A DNA stretch of 64,000 nucleotides from Metarhizium brunneum. Lineage: Eukaryota > Ascomycota > Sordariomycetes > Hypocreales > Clavicipitaceae. The position numbers were made by a program, and so were the translations under genes. The first letter of the stretch is position 1; the number at the start of each line of letters is the position of its first letter. The notes below the pieces were generated by a model, which saw nothing but the letters and a program-made list of their open reading frames with translations, was not told where the DNA came from and did not search any database. The stretch spans positions 1,488,001 to 1,552,000 of the forward strand of contig NC_089424.1 of assembly GCF_013426205.1 (NCBI RefSeq), in the 5' to 3' direction. Shown piece after piece: positions 10,661 through 23,279 of the stretch.

Positions 10661-13600
10661 ATGCCCGCACAGACTTTTAGTCGGTCGACGAGGAAGTCGA
10701 CCACTGTTTCCCGAAAACAATCAACGGCGACTCTCAATTCCCGTGCTTCTGTCGCATCACGCGCCTCATTCGCTGCTATCGAGTATGTTGATACTCCAGA
10801 CAACGCATTGCGGACAAAAATATGTGCAGTATTTCGCGATTCCCAGCGCACAACCGCAACGCATAGAAAACTTGCCGTGAATCTTCGTAAAATTCATGAG
10901 TCATGTTGCTACGAACCCGCCATGCCTACGAATGCGGCCTCCAACGAATTTGACGAAGCCGCTTTTAATAAAGAATTTGTTCGCTGTGTGCTGAGGATTA
11001 TGCCGGTGAAGAAATCTGAGAATGTCGGAGAGAAGTGTGTTAGATTTGTCGGTTTCTATCTACGACATTCTAACGACAAGGACAACGAGATCTTGGGTGA
11101 TGTTGAGGGAGACACCAGTTTAATGCCGGAAACGCCAAGCACAAGACTCACGTCAAAAATCCTTGAAGAGGTCCTGCCATTGATGACAGCTAAAGATAAA
11201 TTCGTCCGGTATCGATCGACACAACTTATATCACATATTATCAACTCTTTAGATGCTATTGATGACGACCTGTTCCAGAAGCTCCGCCATGGCTTACTCA
11301 AACGGATTCGCGACAAAGAGGCCATGGTGCGGTCCCAAGCTGTGCTTGGTCTCGGCCGTCTTGCTGGCAATCAAGCCGAAGGCTGTACCAACTCGGAAGA
11401 CAGTGATAACGACCAAGGAACGGATTTGCTGGGCAAGCTTCTCGAGGTCATGCAGAACGACCCTAGTGCTGATGTGCGACGGTCCTTGCTTGTAAATCTT
11501 CCAATTCTTCCCAACACTCTTCCATTTTTGCTCGAGAGGGCTCGAGATCAAGATGCTGCTACCCGAAGAGCAGTTTACTCCCGTCTTCTACCGGCTCTGG
11601 GTGATTTTCGACATCTCTCGCTCTCCATGAGAGAAAAGCTTCTTCGATGGGGTCTCCGGGATAGAGATGATAATGTTCGTAAGGCGGCTGGTCGGCTCTT
11701 CAGGGAACGATGGATCGCGGATTGCGCCGGAATTTCTCAGCAAGATGATGGCACTTCGGAAGAAGCTGTGCCCATTAGTTTTGATGGCTTGTTGGAATTA
11801 TTAGAGCGCATCGATGTGATCAATTCTGGAGTCGAGAATGGTGTGGCCCTCGAGGCCATGAAAGGATTTTGGGAGGGCCGTCCGGACTATCGGGAGGCAG
11901 TCACGTTCGACGATAATTTTTGGGAAACACTTTCTGCTGAGTCTGTTTTCATGGCCAGGAGCTTCAACGACTTCTGTCGCAGCGAGGGTGGCGGACGATA
12001 CGAGTCGCTGGTCGAAGAGAAGCTACCTGAAGTGACCAAACTCGCTTTCTACCTTGGGCGCTACATGGACGCTCTCATCGAGGCTCTTAAGAGGGCAAGC
12101 CAGCCTGCTGCAGATGAAGAGGAGGAGGAAGATACCGTCGAGCAGGAGTTCATTATTGAGCAAATGCTTCATATTGCCCTGACTCTTGATTACTCCGATG
12201 AAGTTGGTCGAAGAGAAATGTTTAGGCTGCTGCGGCAGTCCCTATCGATTCCGGAGCTCCCGGACGAAGTCACCAAACTTACCGTCGAAGTATTGCAGTA
12301 TATCTGCGCTCCAGACGCCGCCGGTGAGCGTGAGTTCTGCAGCATTGTCCTCGAGTCTGTTGCAGATGTTCATGACACCATAGTCGATGATCCCCTTGCG
12401 GATGAACGTGACGATAGTTTCCACTCTGCGAAGTCAGAAGTGAGCCGTGGTAGCACACCTACCAATGACAAGAAGAGAGGCAATGATTCCGAGTTAAGTG
12501 AAGAAGATGCTCGAGAGAAGGCAGTTAGGGAAATTGTTGTCAATATGAAGTGCCTCCACATCGTTCAATGCATGTTGACCCATGTGGCTGGTAATCTGAA
12601 GGATAACGCCGATCTGGTTTCGATGTTGAACAATCTTGTGGTCCCAGCTGTGCGAAGTCATGAAGCGCCTGTACGAGAGAGAGGCTTGGTATGCTTGGGC
12701 TTGTGCGCACTGTTGGATAGATCCCTGGCTGAAGAGAATCTGGGATTGTTCATGCATTTCTTCAATAAGGGGCACCCAGCCTTGCAGATCACGGCTTTGC
12801 ACATATTGACGGATATTTTAAACGTACACGGTGCTCAGCTGCTATCATCTACCCCTGGTTTACTCAAAGTCTACGTCAAAGCTGTCAAAGGCGGAGGCAA
12901 GGCACCAGAAGTCCAAGCCGCGGCAACTGTGGCCGCGTCAAAGTTGTTGCTCGGCAGAGTTGTGAGCGAGCAAGATGCATGCGAGGAGCTTTTGAAAGCA
13001 CTTGTTGTTGCGTATTTCGATCCTTCTTCTGCGACCAACCATACTGTTAGGCAGGCATTGAATTATTTCCTTCCAGTATTCTGTTATTCGCGTACAGCCA
13101 ACCAGGATCTGATGCAGGCCATTTCCTTGCAGGCGTTACATTCTCTGCTGAACTTGCGTGAAGGCCTAGAGGATGACGACGTTGACGTAGGAGAAGACAT
13201 GCTTAGCATGACTACTATTGGTGCCTGCCTGGTAGACTGGACAGACCCAAGGAAATGTTACACTCCTGGGGCTGCCTTGGATACGGAGAAGAAGAATGTA
13301 AACGGCGATGTCCATCTCCGTCTTGGCCAGGATATTATGGAGAAATTGCGAAGCAATGTCAACAGTAAGTACATCAAATCATGTGTTTTTTGTTTTGTTA
13401 CAAAGTCTTTCAAAAACTTACCAGATGAATAGAAGAAGAAAAGAAGCTGGTAGCTGGTCTTCTAGGCAAACTCTACATCTCACCAGGATCATCAGAGGCT
13501 ATGATCCGAGACCTATATGCAGATGTAAGCGAGGCTGTTGAAGAAGGTCTGCTTAGTGATGCCACAAGCCGCAATGCGTTGTACAAGATCCACGTCAGCC

Positions 13601-13848
13601 TGGGCAAGATTGTCAATACACTCGACGAGCAGCAACCATCCAACAGGCGTACCAGCCGTAGTGTGTCTGTTGCAGCCACGGATAGACAGGCAGCAGAAGA
13701 CAGGACAGTTTTGGAGGAGCCCAAGATCAAAGAGGAAGAGTTGAATGATAGTGACGAGGGCACCGTCGTGCTGAAGAAGGATGACAAGGAATCAGCGACA
13801 GACGATGCATCATCAGACGAGGAAGATACCAAGATGGAGACTGCTTAA
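10661..13848 (+). CDS. YCG1: condensin complex non-SMC subunit 3 (Ycg1/CAP-G)
   Basis: Exons 10661..13364 and 13433..13848 give 1039 residues. The donor GTAAGT and acceptor ATAG (intron 13365..13432) restore the frame ...SNVN-KEEKKLVAGLLGKLYIS. The protein is helical HEAT-repeat throughout, with typical segments such as RIRDKEAMVRSQAVLGLGRLAG, DVRRSLLVNLP and RDRDDNVRKAAGRLFRERW. Near residue 490 is an acidic insert (DEEEEEDTVEQE), and a second acidic linker follows near residues 590-615. The C-terminal 100 residues are acidic and Ser-rich, as in other fungal CAP-G proteins. Length matches yeast Ycg1 (1035 aa). The family forms the DNA-gripping HEAT subunit of condensin with Brn1 and acts in mitotic chromosome compaction. 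It is convergent with LAS21, 199 bases apart. Confidence 0.96.
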
Positions 13849-14047
13849 GCTCCTTGAGACATAATGAATGAGATGCGAAGACGTAATGGAACAATGTATG
13901 GGTGGGAGTTATGCGAATAAGAAACCCCTTGCTTGCTTGGTACTTATATGATGTCTATCGATATTCGCGATCAAGAGATCTAGATGTCTGTATATTTTTT
14001 ATATTTACCAAATTGAATCCACCTTCTTTTACGAATACGCGTTGTTG

Positions 14048-17010
14048 CTACCTCGCACCGAGAGAAAAGAGAAGGCTACCCAAGCCAACATTTATGGCCA
14101 GGTGCTGGGCCAAATTCCAAGCCATACAGTACAGATATTTGGGTGAGAAGACAGTCCAAATGAAGAGGTGTGTTCGCAAGGCCGTGCAAGCTGCCATGAC
14201 AAAGGCAACACTAGCCGTCGCAAATAGGGTCAGGAGAACCAAGTGATGACGAAAGATGTGCCGCTGGCCCTGTCTGAATTTCTCCAGGAGTAGCAGATTG
14301 GTCGCTATGACCCAGAAGATGGGGCCTGCCCAGTTGCTGATGAATGTGAGGGCGCCGACGGCGACGACATTGAAGCCACTGATGCCGTTATAGGCGCTCG
14401 ATAAATCGACTGACGAGATGGCATTTGATCCGCCAAAGGCAAAAAAGGATGCGTACTGGAACAGAATTGATGTAGTGGTTATTTCGGCCACTGTCAGTTC
14501 ACTGAAGTCTAGCAAGTGTAGGAGTATGCTCGAGAGGAGGAGAAGCGGGATGTTTGTCGCCCGGGATTGAGTCATTGCCAGGAAGGCGTAGATGTGATGT
14601 ATCAGTTTAGCTGTAATGCATAAATTAGCAAGTGATGAAAGCATATATACGAGAAGGTATTTAGGTTTTGCTATACCAGAGGATATGGCTTTCGAGCCTC
14701 CCTTTCGAGCCTGGTAGACTGCGAAACTGGAGAGTAGCAAGAGGACGGCAAAGACGACCCTGGCCCTTGAAAGCAAAGACTGCCCATGAAACGCATCGTT
14801 CATTTTCTTGGCAAAGGCTGTGACGAGTTCCGGCGAATCCTCGGCCGTAAAGGCGAGTTTGAAAGTGAAGGCGGAGGAGACCAGCACAGATGTGACTGAT
14901 GTAACGGCAACGTATGGCAAGTCGTGAATGCTGGACATGAGCTGAAGAGATGCCACAAAATATGAGGCGATGATCAAAGCCCACAAAAGCGGCGGATTGG
15001 GTACAAGAAATAGTTTGACTAGGTCTGCTTCCCCTGCAAATTTTTGCCCTGTTTGGTTCCAGCTCCTTATCAGTCGAATGACGCCCAATGCCAGCAAATA
15101 CCTTAGGCCGCTGGATGCAGCTCGAGTTCTGCAGGAAGGAAGGTGGGTTAGCCAGCCCGTAGTTGGAGAAAAATGTGAATCCTAAACAAGGGGCCTTATT
15201 TACCTTCGAATAGCGCCGAGGCCAAGGTGCCCAATCCAAATAGTAGAGGACCAGTACCAAAAATGTTGCTCCTCCTCGACGTAGCTGCTGGCAAACATCA
15301 TCCCGCCGTACGATACAGTCACGACAACTAGGGGCAAGATGTTCCCGACACCGGCAGTTCCCAGGCGTGTCATTGCCAACACATTGCAAACGACGGCCAC
15401 CAGAGCAAGTGTCTGGCCCAAGGCTAGTTTCGGGATGTCGTAGTTTGAGGCCATGCTGCTCATCAAATCCTGAGCTTTGCGAAGCCAATTGGCCATGCCA
15501 GAAAGCCAGATCGGGTCCAATGTCGAAGACCCAAGCAATGAATCAGCTTCTTTACTTAGCCTGTGCCAATCGCATGCCAAAGCGTTCATGTCGGTATCTT
15601 CGAGGGAACAAGGCTTGCTATTTGTTTTCGGGTCAAACAGCTCCTTGCCAGAAACGGCTGTCACGATACCAAGTATCTGTTTCGCGTTTCGGGTTAGAAT
15701 CTGTATTTGATCCTTTGGCGAGGGCCAAAATGACAGAAAATCAGGTATGAATGCACCAAGATTGTTTTTGGAGATTGGAAAGCCGAGCAACGCAGCAATT
15801 GTGGGGGTAATGTCGGACTGTTCTACCATGGTGTAGTAGTCAAATTCATCCTTGGGTTGCGTTGGGGCCGCCAACTTGGGCAAAACACCTTTGAATTTTG
15901 GAGACATGAAGACAAGTGCTGGGGAAGTCTCGCCAGGAGATGACGCGCCGTGGTTCCCAGCATCATTCATTCCGTGATCACCGCAGAGTACAAACAGGGT
16001 TGACTTCAAGTGGTCTTTTGATTCCAAGCCCTCGTAAATCAGTTTTACGATACTATCCATTTCGCGTTGTTTTGGGGGCATGTTGTTACTGTTTCGCGCA
16101 CAATTAGCTCGGGGTCCTGGAAAAGTAAAAAGAGCCATGGCCTCGAAAGACTACCTTCGCGGTCCGGACTTGTGGCCGATATGATCCAAGCCCAAGTAAT
16201 GCAGTACCATGAGGCCCCAATCCTTATTCTCGAGCTCACCCGGAATGTTTCTGGTAACATTATTATCCACCTCTGTGAAATCCTAAACGTACTATCAGCC
16301 GCCCGTATCGTTGGATACGTTCAGGGAAAGGCGTACCGAAACAAAAAAGCTGGACGTGCCGTCATAGCGGTCGAAAGTTTCAGGAAATAGCTTGAGCCAA
16401 GTATCATCGCCAAACATCAACAGCTTGCCCTTGCCAGCGGCCCGAATTTGGGCAAGCCAGGTGTCTTGGGCAGCCAGAGTGGATGAGGTGTCGGCCTCAT
16501 CAAAGTTGAGAATCAAGTCGACAAATGACGGGATTGACCCAGTGGTGATGGCCTTCAGTCTCGGCATGGTAACTGTTGGCGAGCGAGCGTTGGCAGTAAA
16601 CGGCATGGCCACGCCCTTTCGAATGAGACTGGAGATTTTGGGGGATACGGTAAGCAAGGGGCCAATCACTCTTGATCTGAACTGGCAAGTCACCTTTGAG
16701 TATATTCAAACCCAGAGCCTTGGGAGAAGACGAAGTCACTGAAGAACAGAGCTGTTAGAGATGTGCATTTTCTCGGCATGGAGTCGTCACAAACATACCT
16801 TCTAAGCGCATCAACCACCATGAACACCAGCCGGTCAAATGGCGCGCGTGGTGGCTCACCAAACTCCAGTGGCTCATATTCCGCAAGGCCAGGAAGAACC
16901 GGTTTATAAGGGAAGAATCCGATTCCAAATGTAGCAATGGACAAGGGCACCAAAATATTGGCTATGGCTACAAGAACAGCACTCAGCCGCAGCCCAGCGT
17001 CGGTGGCCAT
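14048..17010 (-). CDS. LAS21: GPI ethanolamine phosphate transferase 2 (Las21/Gpi7)
   Basis: Six exons: 17010..16799, 16738..16694, 16628..16337, 16282..16155, 16088..15204, 15128..14048, giving 880 residues. Every junction keeps the frame and restores family motifs: VVDALR-SDFVFSQGSGFEYTQ, SLIRKGVAMPFTANARSPTVTMP, DFTEVDNNV, LDHIGHKSGP and LFVLCGDHGMND. The N-terminal part is a lumenal alkaline-phosphatase-like catalytic domain; the Asp of VVDALR, the Asp/His of GLDHIGH and the Asp/His of CGDHGM are the expected metal ligands. From about residue 450 to the end there are many hydrophobic helices. The family adds ethanolamine phosphate to the second mannose of GPI anchors in the endoplasmic reticulum. 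The open frame extends upstream to 17088 without an ATG. ATG 17010 is chosen because MATDAGLRLSAVLVAIANIL gives the expected N-terminal helix. Exon 2 is only 45 bases. Confidence 0.95.
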
Positions 17011-17604
17011 GATGTCTCTGTCTCTGGTTGGCTCCAGTGACGAGGCAGGGACTGCAGGACGGTGCCGAGAGAAATACGCACACGTCAAACAAAGGACTCG
17101 TCCATCTGAGAGGTGCCTGAAGGGGACAAAGGCGAGAAAGCAAAAGCCGGCAATCGAGCACCAGCAGGGTACGATGTTCCCGTTTTGGAGGCGAGTGACT
17201 ACTAGTACTAGACCTTTCGGTGGTGGTAGTATTGACTATCAAGGGAACGAACAGGCCAGGGGTCCAGAAGGGCCTGGGGGCTCCAGGGGTGACATCAGGG
17301 CCAATTGAAATTTGAGACCGCCGGCTTGACATGTCGACTGGTCAAGTCCAGGCTGCGCCACCGCATTCAGTCTAAATTCTACATCGAAGCCACACATGCT
17401 CTAACAAGAATGCCAGTTCAAGCGCGAGACAGTCTTGATAGAGCGTGCCAACGTGAGTGCTCACTCAGAGAAATACATGGACGGGGTTATTTGTTCGTCT
17501 TCATCCTCGTGTTTCCGAGACATCATAAATGCATCAACTCTTGCTGAAATGTACGCCATAAACCGTTCAACTCCAAACTGAAAAACTCAAATCATTTCGG
17601 CCGC
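17011..17604. promoter_or_regulatory. upstream region of LAS21
   Basis: About 600 bases between the LAS21 start and the end of the next gene on the same strand. It should contain the LAS21 promoter and the 3' UTR of its neighbour. No further gene or clear motif is seen. Confidence 0.45.
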
Positions 17605-18082
17605 TTATCGGCTGCCCTTCTGTTTCTTGGCCGCCTTGTCACTGTACTTGGCGAACACAATGCTTGACTTCTTCTGTTTCCTCTTGTCGATGCGCTTCTT
17701 CCCAATGCGCGACTTTGAAGGCTTAGAATCGATTTCCATGCCTGAGCGAACAATTAGTACATACCGACGACTTAGGTAGAGTATAGAGCAGAGTACATAC
17801 CCGTATCATCACCAGCTTGGGCGCTGCCAACTTCTTCCGCCACGTCTTCGCTTGCGTTGGCTATAAATCCTTAGCATAATGTAGAAATGTGCCATTCGCC
17901 ATTCCATCAAGTCGCCTACCGTCCATGTTCACATCCGAAGACTCGGGCTTAGGTTGTCTCGCCAACTCCAGCAGCTTCGCGGACAGACGCTCGTTTCGAG
18001 CAACCTCAGCTGGGCTGAAGACACTGGCGGCCTTGCGCCTGTTGTTCTCTTTCCTGGTACTTGACCTCGAACTCTTGGCCAT
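17605..18082 (-). CDS. YBL028C/LLPH-like ribosome biogenesis protein (DUF2423)
   Basis: Three exons, 18082..17920, 17860..17801 and 17741..17605, encode 119 residues. The N-terminus MAKSSRSSTRKENNRRKAAS followed by VFSPAEVARNERLSAKL is the DUF2423 signature (yeast YBL028C, animal LLP homolog). The middle is acidic and short. The C-terminus is very basic: KPSKSRIGKKRIDKRKQKK and AKKQKGSR. Both introns (59 bases each) have GT/AG ends (GTAGGC..ATAG and GTATGT..TCAG) and keep frame. Family members are small nucleolar proteins linked to 60S assembly; the exact role is not established. An upstream in-frame start at 18103 is possible, but MAKS is the conserved beginning. Confidence 0.88.
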
Positions 18083-19123
18083 TGTGTCTGTGAGTATGTG
18101 CACCAGGTGAAAATGGCGGCCAGGAGGAAGGCGTGTTCAATGGTGAGCCCTGGATATCGGGATGGTGTGAGGCGGAAAAAAAAGTCTTGATAAGATAAGA
18201 CCAAGACCGTCACATCGTTCACAGTCGCAACTTGCACTCATTAGCGGGGCGCAAAAAACCCACAGCGTGAGATCTGGCATGGTGACGCCAGCAAAATCTG
18301 TGGCGCAAGGGCGCCAGGGTGCTGACTTCTGCTGCGTGGCTGGAAAGAGCCAACTGAGAAAAGCACTGATAACGCCTGGCAGTATTATAGACGGAGGCAC
18401 CGGCAGCAAGTTCAAGATTGAAGCGTGCCTTCTCCCTCTGTAGGCACGAGTCAACATATTCTCGCCCTTCTCGCCGCGGTTAAGTGTCTGTCGGCCACTG
18501 TCACTCTCCGTCGCCAGCTGCCTGCCACTGTGACCGCCTTCCGGATCAATTCAATGTTCGTTTGATCAAAGGGAGCAAGCATCACGTTTCAACGCCAACA
18601 ATTGAAGCCGGGTTTCGTCACGTTTTTCGCCAAGTTGGGTCAGGATGCATTACATGACCTTGTCACTGCGCCGGCAAAATCGATCCTTTTCGACTTAACA
18701 ACCTCAAATACTCTGCTTACACCGACCGCGAACTCAGTCGGTACAAATCACAGTCTCCCCCGCCGGGCCAGGCGCAGGCGGCAAGTGAATGTCTGGTGGG
18801 CATCCTGACACCCGCGCGAACGACGACGTTTCGACCTGCGAGCAGTGTCTTGCGAGCCGTGGGCTGCTCGTCACCGAGGATCTAGCAGACTTCTGAAATC
18901 TAGGACTCGACGTTTCTCACAACCAGACACTTGAATAGCGGTCGGTCCCGGGGCCCGCGTGCCCAAGAGTGTTTAAGCCTCTGCTTTACCATATCGAGAC
19001 GCCCCGGGTTGCTCTTGCCATTCATGCCGAGCTAGCCCTTGTCTTGCCGCTCTTTCCTCTCGCTCTGTCCCCTCCGCCTTCCCGTCGAAACGGCCGAAGC
19101 TGTCACACCCAGACCATATTGCG
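18083..19123. promoter_or_regulatory. divergent promoter region (YBL028C-like / SIZ1)
   Basis: About 1.0 kb between divergent ATGs, GC-rich toward the SIZ1 side (18700-19100). No gene-like frame and no motif that I can assign with confidence. Confidence 0.45.
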
Positions 19124-21028
19124 ATGGCGACTTCCTTTTCCCCCATACAGAGACAGGACGTAACTACCCTGGTGCGGCTGGTCCAGGGCAACCAACTGTT
19201 GAACCGTCAACTTTCCTCCATTTGTCAAGTTAATGGTCTGAAAAGCACCGGTGTCAAGGCTGAACTCCAGCGCCGCATCGTTGACTGTAGGTTTTGCCCG
19301 GATGGAGCTGACTGCACATTTTATCTAACCATCATCCTCTCCATAGTGATACAAGACACTGTCAACTCTAATGATGCCTCACGTTTTCAACAAGTGCGGC
19401 AAAGCATCACCAATGCCGCCTCGCAACGACCGAGTCCATCGTCCAAGGCATGTACTCAACGAAGCACGATGACTACTGCCGCAGGGCTTCCTACCACGCA
19501 GTTTGCGCCTCCAATGACTTCCTACAACCAAGCCGCCAGCCCTTACCAGCAACGGGGCCTTCATGGATCTACCAGCGCCGTAAACGGTCGTACTTCAAAC
19601 AATCCATTCACCTCGTCCACTGGCAATATAATATTCCACCCCAGTCCATTCTACAGCATAGAAACCGCTGTTAGCAACTTGCGGACATGTGAAAGTATGT
19701 TGTCTTCTTCCTTTTGCCATCAAACAGGAATGACTCGTCTAATGACCCCGGCCTGCAGCAATGGCACAGCATAGGAATTCGATCAACATACCAATCAAAG
19801 CCAGTGACCACCCAGCGCTCCTACAGTGTCTAACTGACGAGTCGTACCGAGTTATGATATTTTGTGCCGGCGACATATATGGGGTCCAAAATGTCGCATT
19901 CCCCCATCAGTCTGAGCTAAAGGTGAATAACCAGGAGATCAAGGCAAATTTGCGTGGCTTGAAGAATAAACCTGGGTCTACTAGACCAGTTGACATCACG
20001 GCTGCACTTCGCCTAAAACTACCCCTTTACATCAATAACGTCGAGTTCACATATGCTCTAACCAACAAGGTAAGATTTTCCATTTGATGTCAGTTCTTTT
20101 TCACCTCCAGGAAATATAGCTGACATATCAACTCAGAAATTTTATCTCGTTGCCAATGTTTGCAAGATCACAACAGTAAAGGAGCTAGTCTCCATTATTT
20201 CTACACGTCGAAGGATACCGAAGGAGTCGGTTGTATCCGAACGTAAGCTGATGTTTTTTCTCTCTTTACAAACACCCCCCCCCTCGCTAACCCAGTTGAA
20301 CAGTGAACAAGAAGGCCCAAGATCCAGACGTTGTAGCCACTTCACAAGTTCTCTCCCTGAAATGCCCGCTCTCTTATATGAGATTGGACGTTCCATGCCG
20401 CAGCTTGAGTTGCACTCACATACAATGCTTCGACGCTACGTCATATCTTCAGCTTCAGGAGCAAGGACCTCAATGGCTCTGCCCCATTTGCAACAAATCG
20501 GCACCTTTTGAGCAACTGGCAGTTGACGAGTAAGTTCAACCCTACTGATGAACAGGCAATCACCCAGACTGACTCTCACCTGCTAGATACGTCCGGGATA
20601 TTCTAGCGAACACGCCCAAAGATCTCGAAGCCGTCACTATTGAACCAAATGGGCATTGGTTGACGAAAGCATCTCGTGATGAGAATCCGAAATCATCCAA
20701 TGATCCTGCTTTTGACGACGATGACGAACTAGAAATCTCAGAAATCAATATTGTCGGGCGTCGATTAGAAACCCCCAAGACTATAACACCCATAACCGGC
20801 ACACCTGCATCTGGGGGGAGAGACAGCTCAGCAAGTGCACCACGCAGCGTCCCACCCAACAGCGCTAAGCGTCCAGCAACAGCAGTCATTGATCTGACGC
20901 TTTCATCCGACGATGAGGAGCCATTGGAAAAGCCTCGTAAGAGACAGAATACTGCAGCAAATGGATTCCAGAACTCGAGTAGCATGGGCTTCCTGAGCGA
21001 GTCTCCTGTGGGTTACAGGCCTAGCTGA
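19124..21028 (+). CDS. SIZ1: SUMO E3 ligase of the Siz/PIAS family
   Basis: Six exons, 19124..19286, 19347..19694, 19759..20069, 20137..20242, 20304..20529 and 20587..21028, give 531 residues. Residues about 15-55 form a SAP DNA-binding motif (LSSICQVNGLKSTGVKAELQ). Residues about 165-310 are a PINIT domain (NIPIKASDHPALLQCLTDE, VEFTYALTNK). Residues about 330-385 are an SP-RING with the ligands of CPLSYMRLDVPCRSLSCTHI, QCFD and WLCPICN. The C-terminal region carries acidic hydrophobic stretches (DDDDELEISEINIVGRR and VIDLTLSSDDEE); the latter is a typical SUMO-interacting motif. The family moves SUMO from Ubc9 to nuclear targets such as PCNA and septins. Intron 1 is 60 bases, free of stops and divisible by three, so its retention would insert 20 residues; removal gives the better SAP sequence (IVDLIQD). 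Confidence 0.94.
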
Positions 21029-22040
21029 CCGATCAACAAGAATACATGCTCTTAGTAAGCGGTTACCCGATTGAAGCTTCGTCTGGGCCCTCTGGCGACA
21101 AGGGCTCGAGATAGGTTATGGTTCGTGGTAATGTCATTTGTTTTCCTTTGGTATTTTGGGATACGAGGCACAGGCGTTTGGGCTTAAGAAAAAGGAAGAT
21201 TCCCCTCTTGTTTAGTCGGATTGGCTCCATCTTGCGGTTCGACGAGAAGATGTGGAGTTTGGGTTTTTCAAGGTTGATTCATGGTCATGGCATGGCAGTT
21301 TTATTTACTAGGGACGGTTTTGTCCTTGGCATTATACAGAGATAAGTCTAGTGTACAAGACTTTATACAATGCCTTTATTGGCTTAGCATATACAAAGCT
21401 TTGTCTTATGTTGGACTGGTTCGTCTGTATCAGGTTTTACAGCATTAACAGGCATAGGTGAAGCAGGATAACTTGACTGGTTCGTGTTAATACGTGTTGT
21501 AGGCGGCGCGCGAGAAGCATAGCCACCTCACAAACCTTACCAACCAATTTAAAGGCAATCCTGGTAAGCTTATTCACAGCCTCACAGGCATATAGCTGTT
21601 GAAAGAATAGCATAGTAATGGTATAGCATGGGGTATGCGCAATACTGTGTAGCACCATGAATCGAGGTTACCACGGAAATCGCTGTTTGAAAATGTTGGA
21701 AGGGTATTGACCAAGATTCTGGCGATGTTGTGGAGGGGATCAAACGTTTGTTTTGTATACATATCACTGGAACAGTGATACATGGAGTCTGTGCAGATCT
21801 AGAGCTGCCTACCCTACAGAGGCCCGTTTCTTCGGTTCCCGCCTTGTGTTCAGAGCCACTACTAACTACTCTAACGCCCAGGGTCCATCAGCGCCCATTC
21901 AACAACATGTATACTCGTCCTTCTGTTGCCGCTACACGCCCGACCGAGAAATAATTGCCCTTCCCGCCTCGACAACAAGCATTCCCTCCTGTCACCGATT
22001 CGTCCAGAAGCAGCAAGAGCACCTAATCGCCGCGATCGCC
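21029..22040. other. intergenic region SIZ1-TRS33
   Basis: About 1.0 kb between two genes read in the same direction: 3' UTR of SIZ1 (T-rich, 21340-21450) and promoter of TRS33. An open frame from 21753 runs into TRS33 but has only a non-ATG start. Confidence 0.45.
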
Positions 22041-22920
22041 ATGTCTCTCGACCCCGTAATGCCCCCCTTCAATTCGTCGGATCCGTCCGCCAACTTTCTT
22101 TCGTCATCGTGCCTCGACTTTCTGTTGATAGAGCTCGTCCCTCTTGCTTACCGCGTCACAAACGAGCGGGACTCGACGCAGGATCCGTCGGAGCCCGCAG
22201 GCGCCCAGACGGCCGAGGCGGCTTCGACGAGCCACCGCGGCGCGAGTCTGGGGTCGGGGGGAGCTCACCACGCCTCCAGCTCGGGTACCCGGAAGCTGGA
22301 TGACGAAGAGGAGCTTGACGCGGTGCATTTTCGGTTGGAATCTCTCGGGTACCGTGTTGGCCAGGGTCTGGTGGAAAGGTATGTCTCTGTCACGCTGCCG
22401 TTTGGGGGAGGGAGTAGTTTATTGTTCACGTTGCTGAACTCTGTGCAACCTAGATTCTCGAGAGACCGTCCTCGATTCAACGATACCCTGGATGTGATCA
22501 AGTTTTTATGCAAAGATCTGTGGTCTCTTGTGTTCGGGAAGAATATCGACAATTTGAAGACCAATCATCGGGTACGCTTATCCAGCCAAACGCTACAAGC
22601 TGTTGAGGGAAAGTGCTAATTTGATGGGCAACTAGGGAGTGTACGTTCTGACCGACAACGTGTTCCGCCCATTTTCGCGCATGAGTACTGTTGCAGGGGG
22701 TCAAGCGGTCGTGCGGGCACAACCGGTATGACATGGTTTCCTGGCTGTGTAATTGTGTCAATCAAGCATGTCGCTAACCATGTTTTAGTTTCTTTGGTTT
22801 CCCTGTGGAATCGTGCGAGGTGCCTTAGCGGCCTTGGGCCTAAGGGCCACTGTTCAAGCAGAAATCAACGAACTGCCAGGAGCTGTTTTCCAAATCAAGA
22901 CACTCAATTCCAAACCATAG
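22041..22920 (+). CDS. TRS33: TRAPP complex subunit Trs33 (TRAPPC6, Bet3 family)
   Basis: Exons 22041..22571, 22636..22725 and 22789..22920 give 250 residues; both introns (64 and 63 bases) are phase 0 with GTACGC..CTAG and GTATGA..TTAG ends. Bet3-family features are visible: LDFLLIELVPLAYRVTNE at residues 22-39, LESLGYRVGQGLVERY about 107-122, DVIKFLCKDLWSLVFGKNID, then VYVLTDNVFRPF and a C-terminal FPCGIVRGALAALGL. These match Trs33/TRAPPC6. A fungal-specific low-complexity insert rich in Ser, Ala and Gly (residues about 45-95) separates the first two helices. TRAPP is a vesicle-tethering and Rab-GEF complex at the ER-Golgi and Golgi. ATG 22041 places the conserved N-terminal helix correctly. 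Confidence 0.93.
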
Positions 22921-23279
22921 CTACCAAAGATATATGAGTTTGTTGCAGCAATTTTTACACGCAAGGTACAGTGCAATATTTGCAATTTGCTCTAACGCGA
23001 CGCCCACGAGACTCGCAAGCCAAGTCTCAACGCCAAATACGACCAGTTCCTGTTGGTTCCCACATGCCTTCGTCATCCACTCCCTGAATATTACCATTGA
23101 CGGTCGATACGCTCTTAAGGGTTGGGTAATTGGCGAAAATGCACTTCACAGCCTATGAAAAGAATCCAACATCAGCAACAACGGCCTTGTTCATATATTA
23201 CGCTAGTTTCACATAGCTATTGTCTCTGAAGACAGCCATCCGTAAATCAGATTGCTGCTTTGCGGAAGTTGGGGATTGT
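22921..23279. other. convergent 3' spacer TRS33/MDH
   Basis: About 360 bases between convergent stop codons, presumably the two 3' UTRs. Nothing else is seen. Confidence 0.5.

Noticed and set aside
21753..22040. N-terminal extension of TRS33 by 96 codons
   Set aside because: The frame opens without an ATG. The Bet3 fold begins shortly after ATG 22041, and TRS33 homologues do not have such an extension as far as I know.
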